NCBI GenBank assembly: GCA_002779595.1
Contig: PEWF01000025.1
Location: 1-7,241, forward strand
Length of the DNA stretch: 7,241 bases
Reading direction: 5' to 3'
Source of the DNA: an archaeon CG07_land_8_20_14_0_80_38_8
GTDB lineage: Archaea > Nanobdellota > Nanobdellia > Tiddalikarchaeales > Tiddalikarchaeaceae
How positions within the stretch are numbered: position 1 is the stretch's first letter; each line of letters opens with the position of its first letter. The notes beneath the pieces are model-generated. The model made no database searches and was not told the origin of the DNA. It saw only the letters and a program-made list of their open reading frames with translations. Positions 1 to 5,868 of the stretch are shown here, in pieces. A program made the position numbers and the translations under genes.

Positions 1-1
1 C

Positions 2-310
2 TTTACTGAAAAATCAGCAGAGTGCAGCGAGGATTTTGAAATAAGCCAAGAAAACAGGAATACTGAAATAATAATTGGTGATGTGTATTCTGTCACTCTT
101 GACAGGGGCTATTTTTACACGCATAGCAAGAGGAATGGTTTGTATGAAGAGATTCCGGGAATCTTATTGTCATACTTATGCAATACTGGCGCGCTTGCAA
201 TTATAATAAAAAATGTTAAAAAAATGTTCCCTGAATATTTAATATACTTGCAGGAAAGAATTAAGGAGGGGGAAATGAACCCAGGGGAAATAATATACCC
301 ACCTGAATAA
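2..310 (+). CDS. C-terminal part of an unrecognised protein, cut by the left edge
   Basis: The frame is open from the first full codon of the window and ends in two tandem TAA codons, so this is most likely the last 102 or so residues of a longer protein. A GTG at 83 could be an internal start giving 75 residues, but no ribosome binding site is placed for it and the frame continues upstream without a stop. The visible part starts polar and charged, then has a mixed strand-like stretch around GDVYSVTLDRG and a hydrophobic helix-like stretch (LLSYLCNTGALAIII). It ends in a charged helix and a Pro-rich tail (NPGEIIYPPE). I do not recognise the family. Archaeal superoperons often carry the RNase P protein Rpp30 just before Pop5, but I see no convincing Rpp30 C-terminal motif here. 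It is A/T-rich, like the following gene and unlike the genes from psmA on. Confidence 0.55.
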   Translation, partial: FTEKSAECSEDFEISQENRNTEIIIGDVYSVTLDRGYFYTHSKRNGLYEEIPGILLSYLCNTGALAIIIKNVKKMFPEYLIYLQERIKEGEMNPGEIIYPPE

Positions 311-313
311 TAA

Positions 314-328
314 TGCTTAAAATAAGCA
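314..328. repeat. Short perfect inverted repeat TGCTTA-AAA-TAAGCA
   Basis: Six bases (314-319) are exactly complementary to 323-328 around a three-base AAA centre, in the 36-base gap between the first gene and pop5. The stem has only two G-C pairs and is not followed by a T run, so it is a poor terminator. It surrounds the TATA-like sequence described separately and could be an operator-like site. It may also be chance in A/T-rich DNA. Confidence 0.35.
316..324 (+). promoter_or_regulatory. Possible archaeal TATA box for pop5 (leaderless start)
   Basis: The sequence CTTAAAATA is centred about 26-27 bases before the pop5 ATG at 347. That is the usual distance from a TATA box to the transcription start in archaea, so the transcript would begin at or near the start codon. 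This fits the absence of a Shine-Dalgarno sequence before pop5 (the bases just upstream are TATTAATATCCT). No clear BRE is seen upstream, and in A/T-rich DNA such boxes arise by chance. The gene could also be read from upstream. Confidence 0.4.
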
Positions 329-346
329 GTTCTCTATTAATATCCT

Positions 347-676
347 ATGATTTTGCCTTCAAGCAGGGAGAAGAAGAGATATATTTTGTTTGAAATCATA
401 AGTGATGAAAAAGTTTTTAAAGACGAAATAGAAAATAGTATATACCAGAAAACTCTTGAATTCCTCGGCGAGGAAGGATTCGCAAAGGCAGGAGTTAATT
501 TAATAAAAAAGAATATAATAAGGGTGAGCCTTAAATATAAGGATGAGATAATATTAATACTTTCTCTGATAAGAAGTGTTAATAATAAAAAAGTTATGAT
601 AAACCCCTTAAAAACTAGCGGTGTAATAAAAAAAATTAAAGGTGAAATAAGAAATGCCACAATCTCCAGGAAATAA
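347..676 (+). CDS. rnp2: Ribonuclease P protein component 2 (Pop5 homologue)
   Basis: This is a protein subunit of archaeal RNase P, the ribonucleoprotein that removes the 5' leader from pre-tRNA. In the family it pairs with Rpp30 and supports the catalytic RNA. The 109-residue product begins with the hallmark LPSSREKKRYILFEI segment (residues 3-17). It continues with the alpha/beta RRM-like fold: helix 25-40, the GEEGFAKAGVNLI stretch at 41-53, the strand NIIRVSLKY at 56-64 and the C-terminal SGVIKKIK (91-98), which matches the usual SGTIK ending. Length is slightly short but within the family range. The start at 347 is chosen because the conserved motif begins two residues later. There is no Shine-Dalgarno, so translation may be leaderless. 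Its last 23 bases overlap psmA. The gene is distinctly A/T-rich. Confidence 0.88.
   Translation: MILPSSREKKRYILFEIISDEKVFKDEIENSIYQKTLEFLGEEGFAKAGVNLIKKNIIRVSLKYKDEIILILSLIRSVNNKKVMINPLKTSGVIKKIKGEIRNATISRK
640..645 (+). promoter_or_regulatory. Shine-Dalgarno AGGTGA before psmA
   Basis: AGGTGA lies inside the pop5 coding region, eight bases before the ATG at 654, and is a near-perfect archaeal ribosome binding site. It supports 654 as the psmA start over the in-frame ATG at 678 and implies translation initiation within the upstream gene. Confidence 0.75.
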
Positions 677-1358
677 TATGGGTTATGACAGGGCTATAAC
701 TGTTTTCTCGCCTGACGGCAGATTACTGCAGGTTGAGTACGCAAAAGAAACTGTTAATCAGGGGACGCCTGCAATCGGAGTCACTTACAAAGACGGAGTA
801 CTGCTTTTAGTGGACAAGAGAATACTTGAAAAACTTGTTATTCCTGAGAGTGTTGAAAAAATTATTCAGGTTGACGAGCACATCGGCGCTGCAATAAGCG
901 GTTTGCCGAGCGACGGCAGAGTTTTAGTTGACAGGGCTCAGCAGGTGGCGCAGAACCATAAAACAATTTATGATGAGCCTATTGACACAAAAAGCTTAGT
1001 TAAGGATATCTGCGACCAAAAGCAGGCATTCACGCAGTACGGCGGAATGCGCCCTTACGGCGTCAGCTTATTAGTTGCAGGAGTTGATGACAAGCCTCAC
1101 TTGTACATGACTGAAGTGAGCGGCATTTTCTTCGAATTAAAAGCAGGATCTATTGGCGAGAACAGCAGGGAAATCACTAATTTCTTGGACAAGAATTACA
1201 AAGAAGGCATGACTTTTGAAGAAGCCTTAAAACTTGCAAAGAAAGCATTAATGAAAGGACTGGACGGGAAATTTGACGAGGCAAGAGTTGAAGGCGCATT
1301 CGTAGACATGAAGTCAAAAAAATTCACGCAAATAGAGAAAAAAATGCTGAAAAATTAA
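654..1358 (+). CDS. psmA: Proteasome alpha subunit
   Basis: This forms the outer seven-membered gate rings of the cytosolic 20S proteasome. The 234-residue product has the family's N-terminal gate and helix segment MGYDRAITVFSPDGR (9-23), followed by LQVEYA (25-30), the signature of alpha rather than beta subunits. The central motif QYGGMRPYGVSLLVAG is diagnostic. K69 in SVEKI aligns with K66 of the Thermoplasma subunit, which by established work binds the C-terminal tails of activating ATPases such as PAN. There is no N-terminal catalytic threonine, as expected for an alpha subunit. Length is typical. I prefer the start at 654 because of a good Shine-Dalgarno at 640-645 and because other archaeal alpha subunits have a few residues before the MxYDRAIT segment. 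The ATG at 678 is the alternative and would remove the overlap with pop5. No beta subunit gene is in the window. Confidence 0.97.
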   Translation: MPQSPGNNMGYDRAITVFSPDGRLLQVEYAKETVNQGTPAIGVTYKDGVLLLVDKRILEKLVIPESVEKIIQVDEHIGAAISGLPSDGRVLVDRAQQVAQNHKTIYDEPIDTKSLVKDICDQKQAFTQYGGMRPYGVSLLVAGVDDKPHLYMTEVSGIFFELKAGSIGENSREITNFLDKNYKEGMTFEEALKLAKKALMKGLDGKFDEARVEGAFVDMKSKKFTQIEKKMLKN

Positions 1359-1380
1359 AAAAAAATTATTTGAATTATTT
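1359..1380 (+). promoter_or_regulatory. A/T-rich spacer before SBDS, possible internal promoter
   Basis: The 22 bases between psmA and SBDS are almost purely A and T, with an A run and ATTATTTGAATTATTT, and hold no Shine-Dalgarno sequence for the ATG at 1381. A TATA-like element (TTAAAAAAA, from about 1355) lies slightly closer to the ATG than the standard 26-27 bases. Either SBDS has its own leaderless transcript, or it is translated from the operon mRNA through an unstructured A/U-rich site. The evidence is weak. Confidence 0.25.
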
Positions 1381-2082
1381 ATGAGACGAGTATTTGAGCA
1401 AAAAAAGAAAACGCACCATTATGCAGTGCTGGAAAAAGACGGCAAAAATTTTGAAGTATTGATTAATCCTGACGGGGCTGTAAATTTCAGGAAAGGCAAA
1501 ACTAATGATGTGAATGAAGCTCTGGAAATAAGAGGAATATTCTCTGATGCGCGCAGCGGTGACAGGGCAGCGGATTTGGAAAAGCATTTCGGCACTGATA
1601 ATGAAAACGAGATTGCCGGAATAATAATCATGAAAGGGGAAATCAGGCTGACCTCCGAGTACAGGAAGAAACTACAGGATGAGAAGAGGAAAGAAATCAT
1701 AAATATAATAGCCACTAACGGCACAGACCCAAGGACTAAACTGCCCATTCCTGTTTCAAGAATTGAATTAGCGCTTGAAAACGTGCACTTCAACTTCGAC
1801 CCTTTCAAAAGCGCTGAAGAGCAGGTTGAACCACTGCTTAACATTCTGCGCCCAGTACTGCCCATTAGTTTTGAGGAAAAAATTATCGAAGGATTCGTTC
1901 CTGCAAAGTTTGCAGGCAAAGCAAACGGGTTAGTGGCAAAATACGGCAAAATAATAAGAAGCGAATGGAAAACTGACGGTTCATGGAGTTTTGAAGTAAG
2001 AATGCCCGGAGGACTGCAGAACGAGTTCATAAAGGAAATAAATAATTTAACGCACGGAGACGTTAACATAAGTTTGAGGTGA
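1381..2082 (+). CDS. sdo1: Ribosome assembly factor SBDS
   Basis: SBDS is the archaeal form of the Shwachman-Bodian-Diamond protein (yeast Sdo1), which acts in late large-subunit maturation. In eukaryotes it works with the GTPase EFL1 to release the anti-association factor eIF6. The 233-residue product has the full three-domain layout. Domain I (about 1-90) carries FEVLINPDGAVNFRKGK, IRGIFSDARSGDRA and FGT. Domain II (about 91-160) has LTSEYRKK, EKRKEIINIIATNGTDPRT and LPIPVSRIELALE. Domain III (about 161-233) is a ferredoxin-like fold with AGKANG, YGKI, SEWKTDGSW and MPGGLQNEF. All family-defining blocks are present and the length is typical. No Shine-Dalgarno precedes the ATG. An ATG further in would delete part of domain I, so 1381 is kept. 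SBDS next to exosome and proteasome genes is a classical archaeal arrangement. Confidence 0.96.
   Translation: MRRVFEQKKKTHHYAVLEKDGKNFEVLINPDGAVNFRKGKTNDVNEALEIRGIFSDARSGDRAADLEKHFGTDNENEIAGIIIMKGEIRLTSEYRKKLQDEKRKEIINIIATNGTDPRTKLPIPVSRIELALENVHFNFDPFKSAEEQVEPLLNILRPVLPISFEEKIIEGFVPAKFAGKANGLVAKYGKIIRSEWKTDGSWSFEVRMPGGLQNEFIKEINNLTHGDVNISLR
2076..2082 (+). promoter_or_regulatory. Shine-Dalgarno GAGGTGA overlapping the SBDS stop codon
   Basis: GAGGTGA includes the TGA stop of SBDS and ends 10 bases before the ATG at 2093. It ties rrp4 translation to the end of SBDS and favours 2093 over the adjacent in-frame ATG at 2096, which would lie 13 bases away. Confidence 0.75.
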
Positions 2083-2092
2083 AAAAAATATT

Positions 2093-2803
2093 ATGATGGA
2101 AATAAAAGTTAAAGATAAATCCATTGTCACGCCCGGAGAATTAATCGCGGCAAATGTCAAATTCAGCGACGCTGACGAGGAATACAGGATTAAAATGAAT
2201 AATGGAATTTACAAGAAAGGCAGTAATGTTTATGCCAGCGTTGTCGGAATATTCAAAGAGAACGGCTTAAAAGTTATACAATTAAGCGGCTCTTACATTC
2301 CAAGGCAGGGCGATTACATTATCGGGAAAGTGATTGACATGTCTTTCTCAAACTGGTTCGTTGATATTAGAGGCCCTTACGAGGCAGGCTTAAGAATCAG
2401 CGAGGCAAGTACAAAATACTTGGACACTGACAAGTATGACATGAGTCATTATTTTGACTTCGGAGAATACATTTTTGCAAAAATAACAGACATTACTGAC
2501 AGCAAAAAGATAAGCCTAAGCTGCAAGGAGAGCGGGCTTGGAAAACTGGAAGGCGGGATTATAACAAGGATTGACCCTTCAAAATTCCCAAGACTATTAG
2601 GAACTAATGACAGCATGATTGACATGATAGAAAAATTGTCAAACACAAAGATAGAAGCCGGGCATAACGGATTAGTATGGATAAAAGGCCCTGCTGAAGG
2701 AGTGAAAAAGGCAAAAGAAGCAGTCAAGCTCATAAATAAAGAATCCCACTTAACCGGGCTGACTGAAAAAGTTGAAAAATTATTACAAGGTGGTAAGAAA
2801 TGA
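2093..2803 (+). CDS. rrp4: Exosome RNA-binding cap subunit Rrp4
   Basis: Rrp4 sits in a trimeric cap on the Rrp41-Rrp42 ring of the archaeal exosome and feeds RNA 3' ends into the catalytic chamber. The 236-residue product shows the three expected domains. An N-terminal domain (about 8-65) includes IVTPGE and YASVVGIF. An S1 RNA-binding domain (about 72-145) has GDYIIGKV and GPYEAGLRISEAS. A KH domain (about 153-215) has GGIITRIDPSKFPRLLG and HNGLVWIKGP. In the KH domain the loop after the conserved isoleucine/leucine-glycine reads GTND, without the second glycine or the lysines that many archaeal homologues have there. Two ATG codons are adjacent, and the first fits the ribosome binding site better. 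The gene lies 10 bases after SBDS and its TGA stop overlaps the rrp41 ATG by four bases. The lysine-rich C-terminus is ordinary. Confidence 0.96.
   Translation: MMEIKVKDKSIVTPGELIAANVKFSDADEEYRIKMNNGIYKKGSNVYASVVGIFKENGLKVIQLSGSYIPRQGDYIIGKVIDMSFSNWFVDIRGPYEAGLRISEASTKYLDTDKYDMSHYFDFGEYIFAKITDITDSKKISLSCKESGLGKLEGGIITRIDPSKFPRLLGTNDSMIDMIEKLSNTKIEAGHNGLVWIKGPAEGVKKAKEAVKLINKESHLTGLTEKVEKLLQGGKK
2788..2793 (+). promoter_or_regulatory. Shine-Dalgarno AGGTGG before rrp41
   Basis: AGGTGG lies within the last codons of rrp4, six bases before the rrp41 ATG at 2800. Together with the ATGA overlap it supports coupled or re-initiating translation of rrp41. Confidence 0.65.
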
Positions 2804-3522
2804 GTTACAAAAAAACCGGAAGGTTTGACAAAAGGAAAGCAGACGAGTTGCGTCCAATAAAGATGGAAGTCGGCGTACTGCCCAACTGCACAGGGAGTGC
2901 AAGGGTGAAAGCCGGGAAAACCACAGCAATTGCAGGAGTTTACGGGCCAAAGGAAGTCAGACCCAAGCATTTGCAGTTAAATGACAAACTGTTAATAAGA
3001 TGCTATTATGACCTGATAAGTTTCAGCGTGACTGACAGGGCGCGCCCAAGACCCAGCAGGAGAAGCAGGGAATTAGGATTAGTCATAAAGAATGCCCTTG
3101 AAAAATCAATCTTCGTGGAGGATTACCCTAAGAGCATGCTTGAAGTGTTCGTGGAAATAACAGAAGCAGATGCAGGAAGCAGGTGCGCTGCAATTACAGC
3201 CGCGAGCCTGGCAGTTGCTGATGCAGGAATACAAATGAGAGATTTCGTTCCAGCAGTTGCAGCAGGAAAGATTGACGACTTAATCTGCCTTGACCTGACA
3301 AAGGAAGAGGAGGACGTTCATGACGGCGGAGGAGCGACTGACATACCTGTTGCTTACATTCCAAGCATTGACGAAGTCACACTCCTGCAGTTGGACGGGA
3401 AAATAAGCAGCAAGGAATTAATTGAAGCAATAAAATTAGGAATAAAAGGCTGCAAAAAAATCCATGAAATGATGGGAAAAACTTTCAAGGAAAACTATAA
3501 AATAAAGGCGGTGAAAGAATGA
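2800..3522 (+). CDS. rrp41: Exosome catalytic subunit Rrp41 (RNase PH family)
   Basis: Rrp41 is the active 3'-5' phosphorolytic subunit of the archaeal exosome. Three Rrp41-Rrp42 pairs form the ring, which degrades RNA with inorganic phosphate and can add A-rich tails in reverse. The 240-residue product has the RNase PH fold. Visible marks are ADELRPIKMEVGVLPNCTGSA near the N-terminus, the phosphate/RNA-binding PSRRSREL with R87 and R88, and the GSRCAAITAASLAVADAGI block (126-144). The acidic catalytic region follows, with D175 and D181 six residues apart (DGGGATD), as in the D182/D188 pair of the Sulfolobus enzyme. Two extra acidic residues (E171, D172) precede it. The key residues look intact, so the subunit should be active. 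It overlaps rrp4 and the downstream FAU-1 gene by four bases each. Confidence 0.97.
   Translation: MSYKKTGRFDKRKADELRPIKMEVGVLPNCTGSARVKAGKTTAIAGVYGPKEVRPKHLQLNDKLLIRCYYDLISFSVTDRARPRPSRRSRELGLVIKNALEKSIFVEDYPKSMLEVFVEITEADAGSRCAAITAASLAVADAGIQMRDFVPAVAAGKIDDLICLDLTKEEEDVHDGGGATDIPVAYIPSIDEVTLLQLDGKISSKELIEAIKLGIKGCKKIHEMMGKTFKENYKIKAVKE
3510..3514 (+). promoter_or_regulatory. Shine-Dalgarno GGTGA before the FAU-1 gene
   Basis: GGTGA sits in the last codons of rrp41 (within GGCGGTGAAAG), four bases before the ATG at 3519. It supports the start that overlaps the rrp41 stop. Confidence 0.6.
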
Positions 3523-4901
3523 GTGCAGTCAAAGTAAGGGGAATTTACAGCAGTGCTCTGACAAACTTATTGTCAAAGAATAAGTTCAAAATCGGGCAGC
3601 CAAGCAATAATGTGAAGGAAACTTTCCCTAAATTAAAATTCGAGGACGAGTATGCCACATTGGTTTATGACTTCTCAGACAAGGGAGGAATTGTGGTGAA
3701 AGGAGAGGATGCTGACAAAGTATGCGCATTGTTCAGGAAAGAATTCAAAAACATTAATGTAAACACTGAAGATTCAGGGCATATTTACTTAGGCAAAATC
3801 ATAAAATTAGACCCTTCCACTAAGAATATTCACGTGGACTTGGGAATGGACAAAGTGGGATTATTGCCTTTGAAGGACTACTGGGGCTACGTGAAGGAAG
3901 GCGAGAAAATCCTCGTCCAGTTAAAGAACGAAGCTGACGATTATTTTGAATTGTCAACAAAGATTCATTTATTCGGGAACCACGTGGTTTTAATCCAGAA
4001 AGGATTCACAAAAGTGTCCAATAATATCCGGGACCGGGAAATTGTTGGAATGCTTAATGAAGTTGCAGAAAAATGCTGCAAAGAAGACTGGGGCGCGTTA
4101 TGGAAAACGAGCGCTGCAGAAAAGGATGAGAAAGAATTAAGCGAGGAAATCAATGAATTATACGCTGAGTACGAGAAGATTAAGAAAAAGTTTGAAAAAG
4201 AGGACAAGATACAAATCCTCAGCAAAGGATTAATAACCTGTTACGTGAGGTTTGACAAGGAAGCCAAGAAAATAATGGACAATTACAGAAGAGAAGTTAA
4301 GCCAACAATTGAAAACCACCACTCATTAAAAACTGACAGATTCGCTGACATAGTTGATTTCAGCGAGAACTTAATCAGGGAAAAAGTCAGCGAGAAAAAA
4401 ATTAACGACAGCATTAATGAATTCATTAAAACCAGAAGCGCAAAAGAAGGGGACGTTTTCCTGATTGCAGAGCACCAATTGGACGGCACAACAAGATTCC
4501 TGAAAGGCAAAATCACTGAAAAAACAGACAATAAGATTGTGATTAAAAGATTCCTGAAAAGCGGCAGCGTAATGCCTTTACTGAACTTAAACACGGAAAG
4601 AGGAGATTACGTTTTAACAACTGCTGAAGAGGACAGGGAGTATTTGAAGAATGAACTATTCTCGAATAATGATGAATTAAGGGCAGAATATTACACTATG
4701 AACACTCCTGTTGAAATACAGTCAAGGAAAGCAATAACTAATTCAGTGAAACTTGCAGCAACAAAGGTTGGAGAAGAAACAGGATTAGTGAACGAGGATG
4801 AACTGAATAATGCGTTCAAGAAAGGATTAATAAACAAGGAATTAAAAGAGTCAGCAGAGAAAACTGCAAAAAAATTATTAAAAGAGTTGAGTAAAAAATG
4901 A
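3519..4901 (+). CDS. fau-1: FAU-1 family RNA-binding protein / RNase E/G-like ribonuclease
   Basis: The 460-residue product matches the archaeal FAU-1 (AU-1) family. The Pyrococcus furiosus member binds AU-rich RNA and is reported to act in pre-5S rRNA processing. The N-terminus VKVRGIYSSALTNLL with IGQPS nearby is the family opening. An S1-like segment follows at about 86-145 (GHIYLGKII, HVDLGMDKVGLLP). Residues about 150-260 resemble the core of RNase E/G: LFGNHVVLIQKG, RDREI and WGALWKTSAAEKDEKEL. A lysine/glutamate-rich, probably coiled-coil helix runs from about 201 to 230. Residues about 310-395 match the DUF402 C-terminal domain, with DGTTRFLKGKI. The length is near the family norm, so it appears intact. 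It is inserted between rrp41 and rrp42 and overlaps each by four bases, suggesting work together with the exosome. I cannot verify catalytic residues, and nuclease activity is inferred from the family. Confidence 0.88.
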   Translation: MSAVKVRGIYSSALTNLLSKNKFKIGQPSNNVKETFPKLKFEDEYATLVYDFSDKGGIVVKGEDADKVCALFRKEFKNINVNTEDSGHIYLGKIIKLDPSTKNIHVDLGMDKVGLLPLKDYWGYVKEGEKILVQLKNEADDYFELSTKIHLFGNHVVLIQKGFTKVSNNIRDREIVGMLNEVAEKCCKEDWGALWKTSAAEKDEKELSEEINELYAEYEKIKKKFEKEDKIQILSKGLITCYVRFDKEAKKIMDNYRREVKPTIENHHSLKTDRFADIVDFSENLIREKVSEKKINDSINEFIKTRSAKEGDVFLIAEHQLDGTTRFLKGKITEKTDNKIVIKRFLKSGSVMPLLNLNTERGDYVLTTAEEDREYLKNELFSNNDELRAEYYTMNTPVEIQSRKAITNSVKLAATKVGEETGLVNEDELNNAFKKGLINKELKESAEKTAKKLLKELSKK

Positions 4902-5686
4902 CAAAAGACATGAAAAATTACATATTAGAATTGGCAGAAAAAAACAAAAGGAATACCGGGAACAGGGGATTAAATGATTTCAGGGAGCTGAAAATAGAAA
5001 CAGGAATCAGCGTTAACGCTGAGGGAAGCGCAAAAGTGCAGTTAGGCGAGACAATAGTGATTGCAGGAGTTAAAATGGATATAGGCACCCCGTACCCTGA
5101 CACTATGAACAAAGGCAACCTCATATGCACAGGGGAATTGGCGCCAATAAGCGACCCTGACTTTGAGCCTGGGCCTCCTGATTCAAGGGCAATAGAATTA
5201 GCCAGAGTAGTGGACAGGGGCATAAGGGAAAGCGATGCTGTGGATTTTGAAAAATTATGCATTACAGAAGGCGAAAAAGTATGGAACGTTTACGTTGACT
5301 TTTACGTCCTGAACAATGACGGCAACTTGATTGACGCGTGCGGATTAGCAGCAATAGCAGCATTAAAAGTTGCAAGAATGCCGAAACTGAATGAGGAAGG
5401 CAAAGTAGTGCACGGCGAATGGAGCAAAGAAAAAATTCCCTTCAAGAAAATCCCAATACCAACAACTTTCGTCAAGATAGGCAATCACATAATGGTTGAC
5501 CCTGACAAGGACGAGGAAGAAAACCTTGACGCGAGACTGACTGTTACCTGCAGCGAATCGGAAATTAACGCTTTGCAGAAAGGAGGGGAAGGAGGATTAA
5601 AACTTGAAGAAATCGAGCTTTGCCTGACGAAAAGTTTTAAAATAAGAGAAAAGATAGTTGAAAGTATTGCCAAATTAAAAGGGTAA
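4898..5686 (+). CDS. rrp42: Exosome ring subunit Rrp42
   Basis: Rrp42 is the RNase PH-fold partner of Rrp41. It has no catalytic acids of its own but shapes the RNA path and the interface of the active ring. The 262-residue product is of normal length. It has the long N-terminal helix region typical of Rrp42 (1-20), LNDFRELKIETGISVNAEGSA (25-45), LGETIVIAGVKM (49-60) and the diagnostic PGPPDSRAIELARVVDRGIRES (91-112), whose arginines line the RNA groove. CGLAAIAALKVARMP (148-162) follows. After it comes the archaeal insert (about 163-185) and then IPIPTTFVKIG. The equivalent of the Rrp41 catalytic DGxGATD stretch is replaced by DPDKDEEENLDARLTV, as expected for an inactive subunit. Its ATG overlaps the FAU-1 stop (ATGA). 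The upstream GAGTTGAG is only a weak ribosome binding site, so translational coupling probably matters. Confidence 0.96.
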   Translation: MTKDMKNYILELAEKNKRNTGNRGLNDFRELKIETGISVNAEGSAKVQLGETIVIAGVKMDIGTPYPDTMNKGNLICTGELAPISDPDFEPGPPDSRAIELARVVDRGIRESDAVDFEKLCITEGEKVWNVYVDFYVLNNDGNLIDACGLAAIAALKVARMPKLNEEGKVVHGEWSKEKIPFKKIPIPTTFVKIGNHIMVDPDKDEEENLDARLTVTCSESEINALQKGGEGGLKLEEIELCLTKSFKIREKIVESIAKLKG

Positions 5687-5693
5687 AAAAATC

Positions 5694-5867
5694 ATGAATG
5701 AGTTCAATAAATTCGAAAGAGCAAGAATAATAGGAGCAAGGGCTTTGCAGTTAAGCATGGACGCACCATTATTAATCAAGAAGCCGGAAAATGAATTCAA
5801 CCCCATTAATCTTGCAAGAATGGAATTCAAAAAAAACGTTATACCTATAACAATAAAAAGAGATTAA
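5694..5867 (+). CDS. rpoK: DNA-directed RNA polymerase subunit K (Rpb6/omega homologue)
   Basis: This small gene encodes 57 residues. The product is the archaeal counterpart of eukaryotic Rpb6 and bacterial omega, which supports assembly and stability of the large polymerase subunit. The product is almost entirely the conserved core: KFERARIIGARALQLSMDAPLLI (residues 6-28), whose usual form is RFEKARIIGARALQISMGAP, then INLARMEFKKNVIPITIKR (38-56). The length is normal for the archaeal subunit, which lacks the long acidic N-terminus of Rpb6. It begins seven bases after rrp42, with only a weak GGGT as possible ribosome binding site. It ends one base before rps2. The enolase gene that often separates rpoK from rps2 in archaea is absent. 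Confidence 0.95.
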   Translation: MNEFNKFERARIIGARALQLSMDAPLLIKKPENEFNPINLARMEFKKNVIPITIKRD

Positions 5868-5868
5868 A

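Noticed and set aside
314..328. The inverted repeat as a transcription terminator of the first gene
   Set aside because: The stem is six pairs with only two G-C pairs and no T run follows. Archaeal termination mainly uses T-rich tracts, which are absent here.
337..660. A hydrophobic 107-codon minus-strand frame that could be read as a membrane protein
   Set aside because: It is the complement of the A/T-rich pop5 gene. Complementing Lys, Glu and Ile codons yields Phe, Leu and Ile runs, which mimic membrane segments.
1419..2069. A 216-codon open frame on the minus strand opposite SBDS
   Set aside because: The plus strand carries every conserved block of SBDS. The minus-strand product is Ser/Phe-rich, has no recognisable motif and looks like an antisense shadow of biased codon use.
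2449..2970. A 173-codon open frame on the minus strand spanning the rrp4-rrp41 junction
   Set aside because: It crosses two well-conserved plus-strand genes, has low-complexity Ser/Phe/Pro content and no family resemblance.
3310..3345. A damaged Rrp41 active site, because EEED and the later ATD are nine residues apart
   Set aside because: A closer aspartate (D175) lies exactly six residues before D181, matching the spacing of the known catalytic pair. The upstream acids are extra rather than a sign of loss.
4115..4215. The lysine/glutamate-rich stretch of FAU-1 as a frameshift or low-complexity artefact
   Set aside because: The frame stays open, and the conserved WKTSAA block precedes it while family-like sequence follows. 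A charged helical region is expected in this part of RNase E/G-like proteins.
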